Below are positions 1 through 7,024 of a stretch of 7,980 bases of DNA, piece after piece; position 1 is the first letter of the stretch; every line of letters starts with the position of its first letter. Origin of the DNA: Thermoplasmatota archaeon (GTDB lineage: Archaea; Thermoplasmatota; Thermoplasmata; Thermoplasmatales; Thermoplasmataceae); assembly GCA_023379345.1 (NCBI GenBank), contig JAMCUV010000102.1, positions 1 through 7,980 of the forward strand, read 5' to 3'. The notes beneath the pieces are model-generated. The model saw nothing but the letters and a program-made list of their open reading frames with translations, made no database searches and had not been told where the DNA came from. Position numbers and translations under genes: made by a program.

Positions 1-64
1 GGATCAGGTGCCTGGCCAGAAGTTTGATTCCAGCGGGCGCAGATATATACATAGCAACGTGCAT
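1..64 (-). CDS. possible 5' end of a gene running off the left edge (strand uncertain)
   Basis: A minus-strand reading frame opens with ATG at 64-62, has a second in-frame ATG at 52-50, and stays open to base 1. It reads M-H-V-A-M-Y-I-S-A-P-A-G-I-K-L-L-A-R-H-L-I. Bases 1-41 are clearly more GC-rich than the AT-rich 42-121, which suggests a coding edge here. On the minus strand an AT-rich CATATAAC element lies about 20 nt upstream of the second ATG, compatible with a leaderless start there. I do not recognise the protein. A rival reading exists on the plus strand: bases 2-67 are open and end in TAA (last residues S-G-R-R-Y-I-H-S-N-V-H), which could be the 3' end of a gene convergent with the aconitase. 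Too little is visible to decide. Confidence 0.3.
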   Translation of the reverse strand, partial: MHVAMYISAPAGIKLLARHLI

Positions 65-77
65 TAAAAGTTATATG

Positions 78-91
78 AATAAAAAGATTGC
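78..91 (-). terminator. T-rich candidate terminator downstream of aconitase
   Basis: About 35-45 bases past the aconitase stop, the minus strand carries CAATCTTTTTATTC, with five consecutive T, in an AT-rich stretch. Archaeal transcription often ends at such oligo-T tracts without a hairpin. I see no strong stem before it. This is inference from base composition only. Confidence 0.35.
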
Positions 92-121
92 TATAATTGA
101 AAATTTAAGATGCGAAATTTT

Positions 122-2824
122 TCAGTTTGCTCTGAGGATTTTCCCCAGCACAAACTGAAGTATTCCGCCGCTGGCAAGGTATTCTGCTTCCACAGGGGTA
201 TCAACCCGCAGTGTAACCTCGGTGCTTTTCTTGTCGTTTGAACCTGTGGAGTAATACCTGAATGTGGCCTTTCCAAGCGGCTTGATTCCATGGTCGAAGA
301 TAACGTCCATGGGCTTGCTGAAGTCCACTTTAAGGCTGGCATAGGTCTCTCCCTGCCTGAACTGCAGAGGAACAATACCCATCCCAACCAGGTTGCTCCT
401 GTGGATCCTCTCGTATCCTGTGGCAACCACTGCCTTCACTCCAAGAAGGAATGGCCCTTTTGCTGCCCAGTCCCTTGAGCTTCCGGTTCCGTACTGGTCA
501 CCGGCAAGTACGATTTCTGGGATTTTCTCCTTCATGTACTGCATGGCAACATCGAATACGCTACCCTCCTTTCCATCGGGGAAATGAACAGAGAAGCCCC
601 CCTCCTTCTTAACCATAAGATTCTTTATCCTGTTGTTTGCAAAGGTGCCCCTCATCATTACCTCATGGTTGCCTCTCCGGGATCCATAGGAATTGAAATC
701 AGCAGGGCTGACTCCCCTTTCAACCAGGTATTTCCCGGCAGGCGTATCCTTGCTGAATGATCCTGCAGGAGAGATGTGGTCGGTGGTGACGGAATCACCA
801 AGGACCAGAAGCGGCCTGGCGTCCAGTATTTCACTGTACTCAATTTCCGTCTCCGGGTTGAAGTTGTCGAAGAATGGCGGCTTCCTTATGTAGGTGCTTT
901 TCTCATCCCATGCATAGGTCTTTCCTGACGGTGCCTCCATGGCTTTCCATTTCGGGTTGTATTCATCCAGATTCCTGTATTTTTCCACGAACATTTCCCT
1001 GCTGATGGAACCCTTCATAGCAGAGAGGATCTCATCCGATGTAGGCCATATATCCTTCAGGAAAACCGGCTTTCCATCGCTTCCAAGACCAAGAGGCTCA
1101 TTGTCCATGTCTATGGTGACCTTCCCGGCCAGGGCGAAAGCAACCACCAGTGGAGGCGACATAAGGTAATTTGCCTTCACGTTCCTGTGGATCCTTGCTT
1201 CAAAGTTCCTGTTTCCCGAGAGGACGGCAGCAGTGCTCATGTTCTCGCTCACGATGGCATGTTCAATGCTTTCATTCAGTGGGCCGCTGTTTCCAATGCA
1301 GGTTGTGCAGCCGAATCCCACGAGCTCGAATCCAAGCTTGTCAAGATATTCCTGGAGCCCTGCCTTCTTGAGGTATTCCGATACAACCCTTGATCCGGGA
1401 GCCAGGCTCGTTTTCACCTTGGGGTTGACCCTGAGCCCTTTCTGCACGGCTTTCTTCGCAAGAAGTCCTGCGCCAAGCATCACGTATGGATTGCTGGTGT
1501 TTGTGCAGCTTGTGATGGCGGCAATGACCACATCTCCTTCCGTCAGTGTCTCGTCCCTTCCGTTGATTTTCACTGGGGCTGATTTCAGGACAACCTGTTT
1601 CTGGGATCTGCTCCCTGTCTCCATGACAGAACCGCTCTGCTCCATGAATGCCAGGAAATTGTCCCCTATCCTTCCAAGATCAGTTCTCTGCTGCGGGAGA
1701 CTGGGTCCGGAAACACTGGGTTTGACTGTGCCCAGATCAAGCTCTATGACCCTCGAATATTCAACATCGTTCTGGGTTCCAAACAGGCCCTGGGCCTTGA
1801 AGTACTTCTCAATGAGATCAACCTGGTCATCATCCCTTCCAGTGAGCTTCAGGTACTCAATGGTCTGTTCGTCCACTGGAAACATAGCTACGGTTGCTCC
1901 GTACTCGGGGCACATGTTTGATATTGTGGCCCTGTCTGGAATGGTGAGTGACTTTATTCCTTCACCGAAGAATTCAAGGAATTTGTCAACAACCTTGTTT
2001 TTCCTGAGAAGTTCAGTTATGGTGAGAACCATATCGGTTGAGGTCACGCCCGGCCTGAGCTTGCCCGTGAGCTTCACGCCGATGACCTCCGGAGTCTTGA
2101 AGGTGACAGGCTGATCAAGCATGGCCGCTTCAGCCTCTATTCCGCCAACTCCCCAACCTACCACGCCAAGGCCGTCTATCATTGTTGTATGTGAATCTGT
2201 CCCCACAAGGGTGTCGGGATATGCCCAGAGTCCATTTCCTGATTTCCTGGTCATGACCACCTTTGCCAGGTATTCAAGGTTGACCTGGTGAATGATGCCA
2301 ACCGATGGGGGCACTATGCGCATGTTGTGGAATGCATTCTGTGCCCACTTCAGGAAACGGTATCTTTCCCCGTTCCTCTGGAATTCCATATCCACATTCT
2401 CCTGGAGTGCATTGGGTTCACCGTAAAAGTCCACCTGGACAGAATGATCGATGACAAGATCAACGGGGACCTGTGGGTTGATTACCTCAGGATTTTTTCC
2501 TGCGGCCTGGGCAGCATCACGCATAGCCGCAAGATCAACCACAGCTGGAACCCCTGTGAAATCCTGCATAACCACCCTGGCAACCTTGAAGGGAATCTCA
2601 CTGTCCGATGGCTTTGCGGCGTTCCAGTTCAGCAGGTTCTCCACATCACTCTCCGTGACAGTCTTGCCGTCAAAGTTCCTGATGAGTGATTCAAGAATGA
2701 TCCTCACGGGATAAGGGAGCCTGGAAATTTTGTGCCCGTCCTTTTCAAGTTCCTTCAGTGAATAAAATTTGTATTCTTTTCCACCCGCCTTCAAAACCGA
2801 TATCTTCTGGAATTTAGAACTCAT
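122..2824 (-). CDS. acnA: aconitate hydratase, AcnA/IRP1-type
   Basis: Interconverts citrate and isocitrate through cis-aconitate in the cytoplasmic citric acid cycle, using a [4Fe-4S] cluster. The protein is 900 aa from the start chosen here, the usual length of the AcnA/IRP1 branch. The three cluster cysteines are present: C440 in AITSCTNTSNP, and C506 and C509 in GFGCTTCIGNSGP, offset by only three from human IRP1 (437/503/506). The N-terminal DHSVQVD and GTDSHTTMIDGLG motifs and the C-terminal swivel-domain GDQYGTGSSRDWAAKG and GSRRGNHEVMMRG motifs are intact, so the enzyme should be active. An ATG 21 bases upstream (2845) would add M-D-Y-Q-W-I-F. I prefer 2824 because homologues begin just before the V-L-K-x-G-G-K-E-Y region and because the only good TATA-like element lies 32 bases before it, too close to the upstream ATG. 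It is single, not in an operon, and divergent from the gluconate dehydratase. Confidence 0.97.
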   Translation of the reverse strand: MSSKFQKISVLKAGGKEYKFYSLKELEKDGHKISRLPYPVRIILESLIRNFDGKTVTESDVENLLNWNAAKPSDSEIPFKVARVVMQDFTGVPAVVDLAAMRDAAQAAGKNPEVINPQVPVDLVIDHSVQVDFYGEPNALQENVDMEFQRNGERYRFLKWAQNAFHNMRIVPPSVGIIHQVNLEYLAKVVMTRKSGNGLWAYPDTLVGTDSHTTMIDGLGVVGWGVGGIEAEAAMLDQPVTFKTPEVIGVKLTGKLRPGVTSTDMVLTITELLRKNKVVDKFLEFFGEGIKSLTIPDRATISNMCPEYGATVAMFPVDEQTIEYLKLTGRDDDQVDLIEKYFKAQGLFGTQNDVEYSRVIELDLGTVKPSVSGPSLPQQRTDLGRIGDNFLAFMEQSGSVMETGSRSQKQVVLKSAPVKINGRDETLTEGDVVIAAITSCTNTSNPYVMLGAGLLAKKAVQKGLRVNPKVKTSLAPGSRVVSEYLKKAGLQEYLDKLGFELVGFGCTTCIGNSGPLNESIEHAIVSENMSTAAVLSGNRNFEARIHRNVKANYLMSPPLVVAFALAGKVTIDMDNEPLGLGSDGKPVFLKDIWPTSDEILSAMKGSISREMFVEKYRNLDEYNPKWKAMEAPSGKTYAWDEKSTYIRKPPFFDNFNPETEIEYSEILDARPLLVLGDSVTTDHISPAGSFSKDTPAGKYLVERGVSPADFNSYGSRRGNHEVMMRGTFANNRIKNLMVKKEGGFSVHFPDGKEGSVFDVAMQYMKEKIPEIVLAGDQYGTGSSRDWAAKGPFLLGVKAVVATGYERIHRSNLVGMGIVPLQFRQGETYASLKVDFSKPMDVIFDHGIKPLGKATFRYYSTGSNDKKSTEVTLRVDTPVEAEYLASGGILQFVLGKILRAN

Positions 2825-2849
2825 GAATATCCATTGATAATCCATTCAC

Positions 2850-2866
2850 TCTAATTATGATTTTCC
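2850..2866 (-). promoter_or_regulatory. TATA-like promoter of the aconitase gene
   Basis: Read on the minus strand, the segment is GGAAAATCATAATTAGA: a purine/A-rich BRE-like stretch followed by the TATA-like CATAATTA centred near 2856. Archaeal transcripts usually start about 22-27 bases downstream, here about 2829-2834. That gives a 5-10-nt leader before the ATG at 2824 and no room for a Shine-Dalgarno. None is seen. Motif judged by eye. Confidence 0.5.
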
Positions 2867-2888
2867 AGCGGTATCAGGCTAATCTGGA

Positions 2889-2908
2889 AATATTTTCATG
2901 AAAACATT
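2889..2908. promoter_or_regulatory. 20-bp near-perfect palindrome, candidate operator
   Basis: The core TTTTCATGAAAA (2893-2904) is a perfect 12-bp inverted repeat. After one mismatched pair (A2892/C2905) the symmetry resumes for three more pairs (AAT/ATT). Nine of ten positions pair, and the site overlaps a TATAA-like element at 2906-2913. It sits between the divergent aconitase and gluconate dehydratase genes, upstream of both presumed promoters. That is a typical place for a dimeric helix-turn-helix regulator (for example Lrp/AsnC or MarR type). Which protein binds it, if any, is unknown. Confidence 0.4.
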
Positions 2909-2986
2909 ATAATCCATGATTGATGTGCACATTTGTCCATGACCCAGAGAGCAAAGGGCTCGATGAATAAAATATGTTTTTCCCTG

Positions 2987-3000
2987 ATATGTTTAAGTAC
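2987..3000 (+). promoter_or_regulatory. TATA-like promoter of the gluconate dehydratase gene
   Basis: TTTAAGTA at 2992-2999 is centred about 25 bases before the ATG at 3021, the spacing of leaderless archaeal promoters. However, GGTGAT at 3007-3012, eight bases before the ATG, matches the archaeal anti-Shine-Dalgarno. A second AT-rich element, AATAAAATATG (2967-2977), could give a start near 3000 and a short leader retaining this site. Both modes are possible; the sequence does not decide. Confidence 0.5.
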
Positions 3001-3020
3001 CATCCCGGTGATTCAGTATT

Positions 3021-4217
3021 ATGGCATCAAAAATAAAGAACATAGAAGTTCTTGAGCTCGGGGAGAAGGGAAAGGAAATTTCTTCCCCATGGAGTTCAAC
3101 AATACTGCTGGTGAAGCTGACATCTGATGACGGGCTCGTGGGTTTCGGAGAAGCCCCCACAACGCTCATGACGCTGCCTGTGAAGGAGAGCATGGAGGAA
3201 GTCCGGAGAGTATTCCAGGATGCGGATTTCTTCAACGTGGAGAAGAACATCAAGGACTTTTACAGGAACTCATTCTATCTGTCAAAGTCCATGGAAGCGA
3301 CCTCAGCCCTGAGCGCCTTTGAGATTGCAAGCTGGGACCTCATAGGAAAGGCAGTGGGCTCCCCTGTCTACAAGCTCCTGGGTGGCGAATTCAACCGGGA
3401 TCTCAGGGCATACGCCAACGGATGGTATTCGAATTGCGTAACGCCTGAGGATTTTGTCAAGAAGGCGAAGGAGGCACGTGCCAAGGGATTTGATGCCTTC
3501 AAGTTCGACCCATTTGGAGACAACTATGACAAGCTATCCAAAGAAGGCCTAAAGAATGCCGTAAACATAGTGTCGGCCCTCAGGGATGAATTCGGGGATT
3601 CCGTGGACCTGCTCATTGAATGCCATGGAAGATTCTCAACAAGGGCTGCAATAGATGCAGGAACAGCGCTGGATGAGTTCACACCACTGTTCATGGAGGA
3701 ACCGGTCCATCCTGAACTGGAAGTGGGCCTTGCAGAGTTGAAGAGATACATAAGAACGCCAATTGCCCTGGGAGAACGTCTCCTGAACAAGACCGACTTT
3801 GCAAGATACATATCAGAGGGGCTGGTTGACATCATACAGCCTGACCTTACAAACTCACTTGGAATACTGGAAAACAAGAAAACCGCTGCAATAGCAGAAG
3901 CGTTCGGAGTTCCTGTTGCATTCCACAATGCCTTCGGCCCCATCCAGACAGCTGCAACCCTGAATGTTGACAAGACCCTCCCCAATTTCCTCATACAGGA
4001 GAGTTTTGAGGCATTCTGGCCGGACTGGAAGCGAAATCTTGTGAAGACCGGATATAAACTGGAGAATGGCAGATTCACGCTTTCCGGAAAACCAGGGCTT
4101 GGTATCGAGGTCAATGAAAAAATACTTGAGTCCAGTAAAGTTGATGGCATGGAACCCTTTGATCCTGTTGAGCCTCCGTGGGTTGTGTCAGGAACCTACA
4201 AGAAACCCACGGCTTAA
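3021..4217 (+). CDS. gnaD: gluconate/galactonate dehydratase (enolase superfamily)
   Basis: Dehydrates D-gluconate (and in Sulfolobus also D-galactonate) to 2-keto-3-deoxy-sugar acid, the entry to the non-phosphorylative or semi-phosphorylative Entner-Doudoroff pathway of thermoacidophilic archaea. The 398-aa protein closely resembles, from memory, the characterised Sulfolobus enzyme along its whole length, sharing YANGWY (131-136), KFDPFG (161-166), MEEPVH (225-230), LGERL (250-254), QPDLTN (273-278) and FHNAFG (301-306). It has the N-terminal capping domain followed by the (beta/alpha)7-barrel. Expected Mg2+ ligands are E200, E226 and E252, each 26 residues apart. Catalytic candidates are H202, H302 and E327. 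This spacing reproduces that of the galactonate dehydratase group within the mandelate racemase family. No residue appears missing. Substrate range (gluconate, galactonate or both) cannot be read from sequence. It is divergent from the aconitase; the next gene starts 115 bases downstream on the same strand, so cotranscription is possible. Confidence 0.93.
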   Translation: MASKIKNIEVLELGEKGKEISSPWSSTILLVKLTSDDGLVGFGEAPTTLMTLPVKESMEEVRRVFQDADFFNVEKNIKDFYRNSFYLSKSMEATSALSAFEIASWDLIGKAVGSPVYKLLGGEFNRDLRAYANGWYSNCVTPEDFVKKAKEARAKGFDAFKFDPFGDNYDKLSKEGLKNAVNIVSALRDEFGDSVDLLIECHGRFSTRAAIDAGTALDEFTPLFMEEPVHPELEVGLAELKRYIRTPIALGERLLNKTDFARYISEGLVDIIQPDLTNSLGILENKKTAAIAEAFGVPVAFHNAFGPIQTAATLNVDKTLPNFLIQESFEAFWPDWKRNLVKTGYKLENGRFTLSGKPGLGIEVNEKILESSKVDGMEPFDPVEPPWVVSGTYKKPTA

Positions 4218-4332
4218 TCCCATATTTGCAGAGTGACTGGGCCTGGAAACAGGTCTTTCAGCCATGACCTCTGGGAGAAAGGCAGCTGCCCGGTGGCATT
4301 CCGGATGAAAGGAACCGCAAGAGAAAGGATAT
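4218..4332 (+). other. structured spacer/leader before the KaiC-like gene
   Basis: A 115-base non-coding gap that is more GC-rich than expected for this genome's spacers. It holds a possible 7-bp stem capped by a GAAA (GNRA) tetraloop at 4239-4256 (GGGCCTG-GAAA-CAGGTCT, two G-U pairs) followed by TTT, and a perfect 10-bp palindrome GGCAGCTGCC at 4281-4290. The frame of the next gene is closed by TGA at 4306-4308. No convincing TATA box is present; CATATTTG at 4221-4228 is the best candidate and would give a leader of about 80 nt. It could be a structured 5' leader, a read-through spacer from the dehydratase, or nothing special. Confidence 0.3.
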
Positions 4333-5238
4333 ATGCAGGGAGAGGAAAAGGAGGAACAGGCACAGGACAGGGAAGACCTGCTGCAATTGCGCACACGGCT
4401 CCTGGAACAGATAGAGCAGTCTTCCAGGCTGCTGGCTGAGGTGGATAGATTCCTACAGACGACTTCAGTTCCCGTGAACGTACAGCGCCAGGCATATACT
4501 GCAGCCCCAGCAGTAACCGGCAGGGCGGCAACGGGCATTTCCAAGCTTGACGATCTCCTGAGGGGAGGATATCCAGTTCCGTCAAATATTGTTTTGAATG
4601 GCCCCCCTTTCAGTTCCAAGGAGATATTCGCGTCACAGTTCATAGCTGAATCCATCGCGGAAAATTACCCCATCATAATTCTTACGCTGGACAGGGAACC
4701 CTCATCCATGATGTCCGCTCTTGGCGATCCCGCCATGGTTGATCAGTGGCAGAAGTCAGGAATCCTCACAGTTATTGATGCTTATTCCCGGTTCGTGCAG
4801 GTTGAGCCAATGGGAGCCTCGGCTATCGTCATTGACGGGAGCTCAAACATCAGCAATTTCATGAAGAGCATAGATTCGGTGTGCAGCAGGATCATTTCAC
4901 AGGCTGGAAAGTACAGGATGGTTGTTTATTCCCTGACCGGACTCATGACGCAGACCGATGAGAAAACATTCATAAGATCCCTCCAGCACATTTCCCAGAG
5001 AAGAAAAGCAGAAGGATCGGTTTCCCTGTACCTCCTTGAGGATGGCATCTTCGAGAGGAAAATATACGAGAACGTCAATTATTTCATGGATATTTCAATG
5101 GAGTTCCGCACCGAGGCCACGACGGAGTATCTCAGGGTCCGGGGTCTCCCATCGGCAAGGACAAGGGAATGGGTCGAAATAATCAGGAACGAAGGATACG
5201 TGGATCTGGGCTCATTTGACCTGAAAAGAGTGAGATAA
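4333..5238 (+). CDS. KaiC/RadA-like RecA-superfamily protein with degenerate P-loop
   Basis: A cytoplasmic protein of 301 aa, single RecA-fold domain. Residues 4-42 are charged and Leu-rich and look like a coiled coil. A linker (43-63) leads to the signature TGISKLDDLLRGGYP (67-81), typical of archaeal KaiC/Rad55-like ATPases. The P-loop position reads NGPPFSSKEIF (89-99) instead of GxxxxGK[T/S]: the second Gly is Ser and the Thr/Ser that holds Mg2+ is Glu, while Lys96 remains. Walker B is AIVIDGSSN (164-172). The C-terminal part (VVYSLTGLM, then LYLLEDGIFERK and EYLRVRGLPSARTREW) follows the family pattern. ATP hydrolysis may be weak or lost; alternatively this is a conserved variant P-loop subfamily. 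Members are often linked to signalling or DNA-related roles, but no specific function can be assigned. The start is the only ATG after an in-frame stop (4306-4308), with AAAGGA (4324-4329) as a close, partial Shine-Dalgarno. Confidence 0.85.
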   Translation: MQGEEKEEQAQDREDLLQLRTRLLEQIEQSSRLLAEVDRFLQTTSVPVNVQRQAYTAAPAVTGRAATGISKLDDLLRGGYPVPSNIVLNGPPFSSKEIFASQFIAESIAENYPIIILTLDREPSSMMSALGDPAMVDQWQKSGILTVIDAYSRFVQVEPMGASAIVIDGSSNISNFMKSIDSVCSRIISQAGKYRMVVYSLTGLMTQTDEKTFIRSLQHISQRRKAEGSVSLYLLEDGIFERKIYENVNYFMDISMEFRTEATTEYLRVRGLPSARTREWVEIIRNEGYVDLGSFDLKRVR

Positions 5239-5242
5239 GTGC

Positions 5243-5253
5243 AAATTATTTTT
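5243..5253 (+). terminator. T-rich candidate terminator after the KaiC-like gene
   Basis: AAATTATTTTT lies five bases after the TAA stop of the KaiC-like gene and touches the stop codon of the opposing membrane-subunit gene. A plus-strand oligo-T tract here fits an archaeal intrinsic terminator squeezed into a 14-bp convergent gap. There is no hairpin. The minus-strand operon has no comparable T-run in the gap and probably ends inside the KaiC-like 3' region. Confidence 0.4.
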
Positions 5254-7022
5254 CAGTAAAGCGCCACAGCCAGTATTATGACCACCATGAACGCCACTAT
5301 CATGTAGACCATGTACCAGGCTATGGAGCTGTTCATGAATTTCCTTGTTGCTATCATGCACATCCTCCTGTAACCTCTTCCCACGGAATTCATTGCAAAC
5401 CAGAAGACGTCTATGACGGAAACCGGCTGGTTGTCATCCCCCATCCTGGTCCTTAGCACCCTGCGAAGCATGAGCCTTATGTTGTTGGCATATGCAAATG
5501 AGGTGTACTGGCTGGAGACTGATCTGCCGCTGTTCCATACTTCAGCTGTCCTGGTCCCTGGTTTCCTGAAAATAGCATAGGATGCAAGCGAGAAGACTGT
5601 TATGAGTGCTATGACATAATCCGGTGACAGCAGCCCGAAATCAGCAGTGGAGAACCTGGATTCTATGGTGAACCCGTTGAATACAAGCACAGATGGTATG
5701 CCTCCCCGGAATATTGCTGGAACCAGCAGAACAGAAATGACAAACAGTATGAGTATTGCGGCACCCACACTGAATACAGTCACTGTTTCCACCCTGCTGG
5801 CATGCCCCTTCCTGGCCCTGAAAAGCGCCGAAAATGACAGTATCTTCATCATGGCGCCCGTGGCCATACCCTCTGAAATTGCAATAACAGACCCCACTAT
5901 TATGGCAATAATGCCCATATATCCGCCCAGATATGCCTGCATGAAGAAGGACTCAAGAAGCATCCATACCGCAAGCCCCCCAATGGCAGGGAACAATCCA
6001 GAAAGTGACATGGTTGAAAGCAGTGTTCCCACACGCATCCACCTGTCCTCCGGTGCTCTCGCTTCCCCGAAATACTCTCCTCTGGTGCTTCCAATGGAAA
6101 GGAAAAGACCTGTTTTGGAAATCGCATGGGACAGTGCGAAGAGGATTATGGTGACCAGGACAAACTCACGGAGAATATTGCTGCCGGTGACAAGATAAAG
6201 GCCGAAGGCTGCAAGAATCGCAGCCTGGTTCTCTATGGTGCTGAATCCCCCAAGCATCTTCATGTTCTCGGATATGTAGGCATAGATTGATGCAAACAGG
6301 ATCGAGATGCTACCGATGATCAGGAAGAGGATTCCTATGTAAACCAGCGCAGGGCCTGCATTGGTCAGGAATATCATCCTGGTTATGAGGAAGACTCCCA
6401 TGAGCGTCATTGTTGCACTGAATACTGCTGATGCATTTGCAGGAGCATTCCCATGGGCTATGGGGAGCCACTCGCTTATCATGAACGGTGACATGCCCAT
6501 CTTGATGAGCGCACCGAATGAAATGAGAAGGAGCGGCACAAATGTGGCTAAATGGATGAAGCTGAATGAGGAATCTCCTGAGACCACGAATGAGGACACG
6601 GCGCCGGCAATGATTAAGACAGTGCTGAATTCACTGAATGTCATGAAGGTGAACGCCGGCCCCTTCTGCGACCTGTTCAGGGCAACTATGGCATATGACG
6701 GCACAGACATTATCTCCCAGCCGGCTATGAGTGCAAGATAATTGTTTGACACCAGTATGATGGACATTCCCATCACCGTCAGCGACATAAGGGAAGCCAG
6801 CCATTTGCCATACCTCTCCCCGTAAGATAGTGAATAGATTCCTGCAAATATCCAGACAATGGCCGCAATTATGGAGTAGTAGGAGAGATAATCACCGTAC
6901 GCAAACTGCGTGGCAGCGAATACGACCGATGATGCGGACAGCATGAGGTACGAAGCTTTCCTGTTGAACATACCCAGGAGGGCTGCAATGCCGAATAACA
7001 CTGGACCAAGGTAAGGCAGCAT
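5253..7022 (-). CDS. HyfB/HycC-like (NuoL/M/N, Mrp-type) membrane subunit of a group 4 hydrogenase-related complex
   Basis: A 589-aa polytopic membrane protein, about 14-16 hydrophobic helices by eye, the ion-translocating antiporter-like subunit of complex-I-related assemblies. Conserved features: E103 in GWEIMSVPSY (TM5 Glu), K174 in LIKMGMSPF (TM7 Lys), H190 in LPIAHGNAPANASA, STIEN (261-265), H299 and K303 in SHAISKTGLFL, and K393 in MMKILSF, which fits the HyfB FVKAFG motif (TM12 Lys). The C-terminal WNSGRSVSSQYTSFAY (496-511) matches the HyfB W-x-C-G...QYT region, with Ser in place of Cys, followed by a final helix at 567-589. Odd: SATMTLMG (202-209) has Leu207 where HyfB/HycC proteins usually carry the TM8 lysine. 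ATG at 7022 is two bases after the stop of the preceding small-subunit gene, with GGGGGTG upstream as ribosome-binding site. It is the last gene of the visible operon. Confidence 0.92.
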   Translation of the reverse strand: MLPYLGPVLFGIAALLGMFNRKASYLMLSASSVVFAATQFAYGDYLSYYSIIAAIVWIFAGIYSLSYGERYGKWLASLMSLTVMGMSIILVSNNYLALIAGWEIMSVPSYAIVALNRSQKGPAFTFMTFSEFSTVLIIAGAVSSFVVSGDSSFSFIHLATFVPLLLISFGALIKMGMSPFMISEWLPIAHGNAPANASAVFSATMTLMGVFLITRMIFLTNAGPALVYIGILFLIIGSISILFASIYAYISENMKMLGGFSTIENQAAILAAFGLYLVTGSNILREFVLVTIILFALSHAISKTGLFLSIGSTRGEYFGEARAPEDRWMRVGTLLSTMSLSGLFPAIGGLAVWMLLESFFMQAYLGGYMGIIAIIVGSVIAISEGMATGAMMKILSFSALFRARKGHASRVETVTVFSVGAAILILFVISVLLVPAIFRGGIPSVLVFNGFTIESRFSTADFGLLSPDYVIALITVFSLASYAIFRKPGTRTAEVWNSGRSVSSQYTSFAYANNIRLMLRRVLRTRMGDDNQPVSVIDVFWFAMNSVGRGYRRMCMIATRKFMNSSIAWYMVYMIVAFMVVIILAVALY

Positions 7023-7024
7023 TT

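Noticed and set aside
11..41. Possible tRNA T-arm (GTTTGATTCC)
   Set aside because: The invariant C of the T-loop is T, the flanking bases do not form the 5-bp T stem, and no acceptor or anticodon arm is visible.
1233..2114. Long plus-strand open frame (293 codons) antisense to the aconitase
   Set aside because: It lies wholly inside the intact aconitase gene, its translation is Ser/Pro-rich without recognisable motifs, and long antisense frames are expected opposite such codon usage.
2939..3055. Short plus-strand frame from ATG at 2939 reading into the dehydratase gene
   Set aside because: About 38 codons in a different frame from the dehydratase, with no ribosome-binding site, running through the promoter region; best explained as chance.
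3524..4150. Minus-strand open frame (208 codons) opposite the gluconate dehydratase
   Set aside because: A shadow of a well-conserved gene; the product is Ser-rich and resembles no family I know.
4188..4655. Minus-strand open frames spanning the spacer and the start of the KaiC-like gene
   Set aside because: Low-complexity Ser/Cys-rich and Pro/Leu-rich products that overlap two real genes; no promoter or ribosome-binding site seen.
5647..6198. Plus-strand open frame (183 codons) opposite the HyfB-like gene
   Set aside because: Antisense to conserved membrane-helix coding sequence; the Thr/Ser/Met/Ile-rich product is what helix codons give in reverse.
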